Translations under genes and position numbers: made by a program
Assembly (NCBI GenBank): GCA_963693365.1
Contig: CAVNZM010000018.1
Span: 2,232,001 to 2,296,000 of the forward strand
Source of the DNA: Amoebidium appalachense
Taxonomy: Eukaryota; Ichthyosporea
Direction: 5' to 3'
Length of the DNA stretch: 64,000 nucleotides
Notes under the pieces: model-generated
Databases searched by the model: none
What the model saw: only the letters and a program-made list of their open reading frames with translations
What the model was told of the DNA's origin: nothing
Shown here: piece by piece, positions 59,319 through 64,000 of the stretch
Layout: the number at the start of each line of letters is the position of its first letter
Numbering within the stretch: position 1 is the first letter of the stretch

Positions 59319-60674
59319 TTCTCAATACAATCGAAGTTATGAAGGTCGTTTTGTAGTTTTGCGACAGCTGAGCAGCAATGTAGAGCGCAAATTTACTGTC
59401 ACCGTGATTGACGTACGTGTGTACAATAGAAACATAAGATTCCGAAAAAGCGTGACGCATTGAACGCAACCTTGGCATGCATAGGCGTACCGTGTTGGCG
59501 GCGTACCGTGATGACTATTCGGATTACAAATTCAAATATCATATGTGTTTGGAAAATATTCGTGACAGAGCATACAGTACTGTATTTTTTTCAATGTACA
59601 GTAACCCAATAATTTGTAGGCATTCCCGTTCACCTTTCGATATCGATCTCATCTATTTTGAATGTTCTTTAATGCTTCAGCGCACTGTTATCTCTTGATG
59701 CGCTGACTATAGAGAGACAAAATTTACATCAAATTATGCCAGGAGGGTGTGTGCAATTTATAGGGCCCCGGGGGTTCCAGCCTGTAGGTTTATGACTTCA
59801 ATAAAATCAATTAACATAAAAGGGGTTAACATAGGCAAGCATGCACACATATCCTACTTTTTTTGTTTTTTGATTTTATGGCCAGGCTCAGAAAGCGAGA
59901 AACACCGTAACACACCGTTGAACCCACATATACACATGTGTACCTACATTTTTATTTTATCCCGTTTTGTTCCCGGAGGTGCCCCTAGGGGCCCTCAGGG
60001 GGAACTACCGTCTTCCACCCAGCACCGACAGTACTCTAGCTAGGGTGCTACGATGCTATTAGCTAAACTAACACACCTATAACAATCCTAACTACTATAT
60101 GTACACACTTTGCCCAAGGTATCAACCCCAGCCACGCCGGTGGGTAGCACCAGGCCTCCCCTCCACTCAGAACCTACGAATAAACTTGGAAACTGGGCTC
60201 TCATTGGTTTATCTAAAGTGGTGGAATGTGTGATGTGGTGTGGGTGGGTTTACGGGGGATACTGGACTAGTGGTGTATGGTGGGGTCTGGTGGTGGTGGG
60301 TGGCTGCCTAAAAGTATACTGATTTACATATTGGGTGGCTACGGTGTAATGATCTAAGAGTCTAGGGTTGCATGGTTGGTTTGTTCTATGTGTGTGTCTG
60401 CAGGTTGGGCATGCTGCCTGTGTGTGTGTGGGTTGTGTGGGTGTGGGTGCCTTGGGTTTCGGTGGGGCTCTACGTCTCTGTTTACGTGTGGTGTTTGAGT
60501 GTTTGTGTTTGTGCATTTTGGGGTGTGTGGGTGCACATGTGTTCCTACATGCACACAAACAAACGCATACACACACACATACACACAGCGAGCGCGCGCT
60601 GTGCGTGTGCGGGTGTGTGTGTGTGTGTCCGTGTGTGTGTGCGTGTGTGTATGGCGTGTGTATGTGTGTGTGTT

Positions 60675-60712
<38 letters not shown>

Positions 60713-61262
60713 CTGTGTGTGTGCGTGTGTGTGTGCGCGTACGTGTGTGTGTGTGCGCGTACGTGTGTGTCTGTGTGTGTGTACATGTGTGCGTGTGTGT
60801 GTACGTGTACGTGTGTGGTGTGTGTGCGCGTGTGTTTGTATCTGGATATAAAGCAAGGACGGTTTGCTCGTAAAACCCATAGATTTTAGTCTGCAGCCCA
60901 TGCAAGCCTTTACACATTGAGAATAGAACGGGGCGACCCTTATGATTCCGGCAGGAGGTTCTATCAGCCGCTGCATACCGAGATCTGGGTTTGTCGATCA
61001 AGCCATGCACACATGCATGATGCACTTATACGTCAGTTATCGCTAACTATATATCCTAATATTAGTCAAATTGTTTGACTGTGTGTCGCAAACAGGCAGC
61101 ATGCACATTCCCAAGCAGCACCATCCAATCTAGAGGGATGCCACATTATGACTTTGGCTCACATATTAAATTTTGTAGGGATGCATTTGACCATCGATAT
61201 ATCCGGAGACGTACGTTTATGAGAAGCCCTGCATCGTCACTATCACAACCTCCCCCCCCCCA

Positions 61263-61443
<181 letters not shown>

Positions 61444-61740
61444 ACCAAAAAAGGAACCACCAAAAATGCATGCACACACACACACGAACACGAAACACCA
61501 ACTTCGTGACACTAGATCTAGACAATGTCATGTGCAAACAGGCTCAGCCTGTACACACACACACGAGGCACCACACATACACACACGCACACACGCCGAA
61601 TTGAATAATTTACATATGAGCTCATTGCTTATATCATCATCACGTATGTAAGAGGATTACCCGGATCCGCTTTTTCGTCTGCCTTTGTCCCGCAGAGGCG
61701 CACTTCTCCACTGACACGCCCCCAGGCCGGCCCCCGGGGG

Positions 61741-61765
61741 TTTTGGCGGGAAATTCGAGCCAATC
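61741..61765 (+). promoter_or_regulatory. E2F-type site and CCAAT box upstream of DHX15
   Basis: TTTTGGCGGGAAA (61741-61753) matches the E2F consensus, and CCAAT follows at 61760. The DHX15 ATG is 320 bp downstream. Predicted from motif only. Confidence 0.45.
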
Positions 61766-62072
61766 GCAGAGCTCAACAAATCCCCCTATACCAATGTTTA
61801 CGCAAACACTGCTCACTGCTCTCCAACTCCAAGTCGAAGCCAGTTCGTTTCCCACATCGAAAAAACACGGCGGCAATTCGGAGGTGACATTAAACATCAG
61901 TATACAATCTTGAAACAAGCGCTAGCTTTGCAAGGTCTGTAATACTCCTCCTACTTGGCAATATTTACAAAAACTCCTTGCTGTTACACCATTTCCCATC
62001 CGCCCACAGATTCTGAACACCTTTGTTCTCCAGAACGCCATTTTTCTGCCGAGGGCACTACCCGGAGACACC

Positions 62073-64000
<1,928 letters not shown>

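Noticed and set aside
61640-61918. 92-codon minus-strand open frame upstream of DHX15
   Set aside because: Overlaps the E2F/CCAAT promoter zone; no family resemblance.

Overview
This is a eukaryotic nuclear window with spliceosomal introns. It carries parts or all of five protein-coding genes, and none of them shows as a long open reading frame. Each was assembled by eye from short exons whose GT/AG sites and codon phases agree. The gene set points to a unicellular relative of animals or another early-branching holozoan: a Myc-type bHLH-leucine-zipper factor (a holozoan hallmark), a CLC-6-type chloride/proton exchanger, a ligase IV-type DNA ligase, a plant/fungal-type heme peroxidase (unusual for animals) and a DHX15/Prp43 helicase. 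The species cannot be named from the sequence.

Layout. 91-9917 (minus): DNA ligase IV-like gene, 11 exons seen; its C-terminal part lies beyond the left edge. About 9920-10778: compact divergent promoter with E2F-like and CRE motifs. 10779-43801 (plus): complete CLC-6-type gene of 26 exons and 882 codons plus stop. Its intron 22 holds a GA microsatellite of about 9.4 kb. 43802-48509: intergenic. 48510-50635 (plus): complete four-exon Myc-like gene, 349 aa. 50636-57534: intergenic, with tandem repeats and a mobile-element remnant. 57535-58973 (plus): damaged heme-peroxidase gene without its 5' exon(s). 58974-62072: intergenic, GA, GT and CA repeats. 62073 to the right edge (plus): first two exons of DHX15/Prp43.

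Most of the rest is simple sequence: poly-C/poly-G tracts, (CA)n, (GA)n, and introns that share short repeat families. The most striking pattern is that exon edges, with their splice sites, are repeatedly duplicated in tandem inside the neighbouring intron. I see this at six exons in two genes, with periods from about 90 to 470 bp and copies at different stages of decay. A second notable item is a 22-bp satellite in CLC intron 21 that presents eight CACGTG E-boxes two helical turns apart. That is the site expected for the Myc-like protein encoded about 19 kb away.

Functional links are limited. The ligase (end joining), CLC exchanger (late endosome/lysosome), Myc (growth control), peroxidase and splicing/ribosome helicase form an ordinary eukaryotic neighbourhood, not an operon. 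Only the ligase/CLC pair looks as if it could share a promoter.
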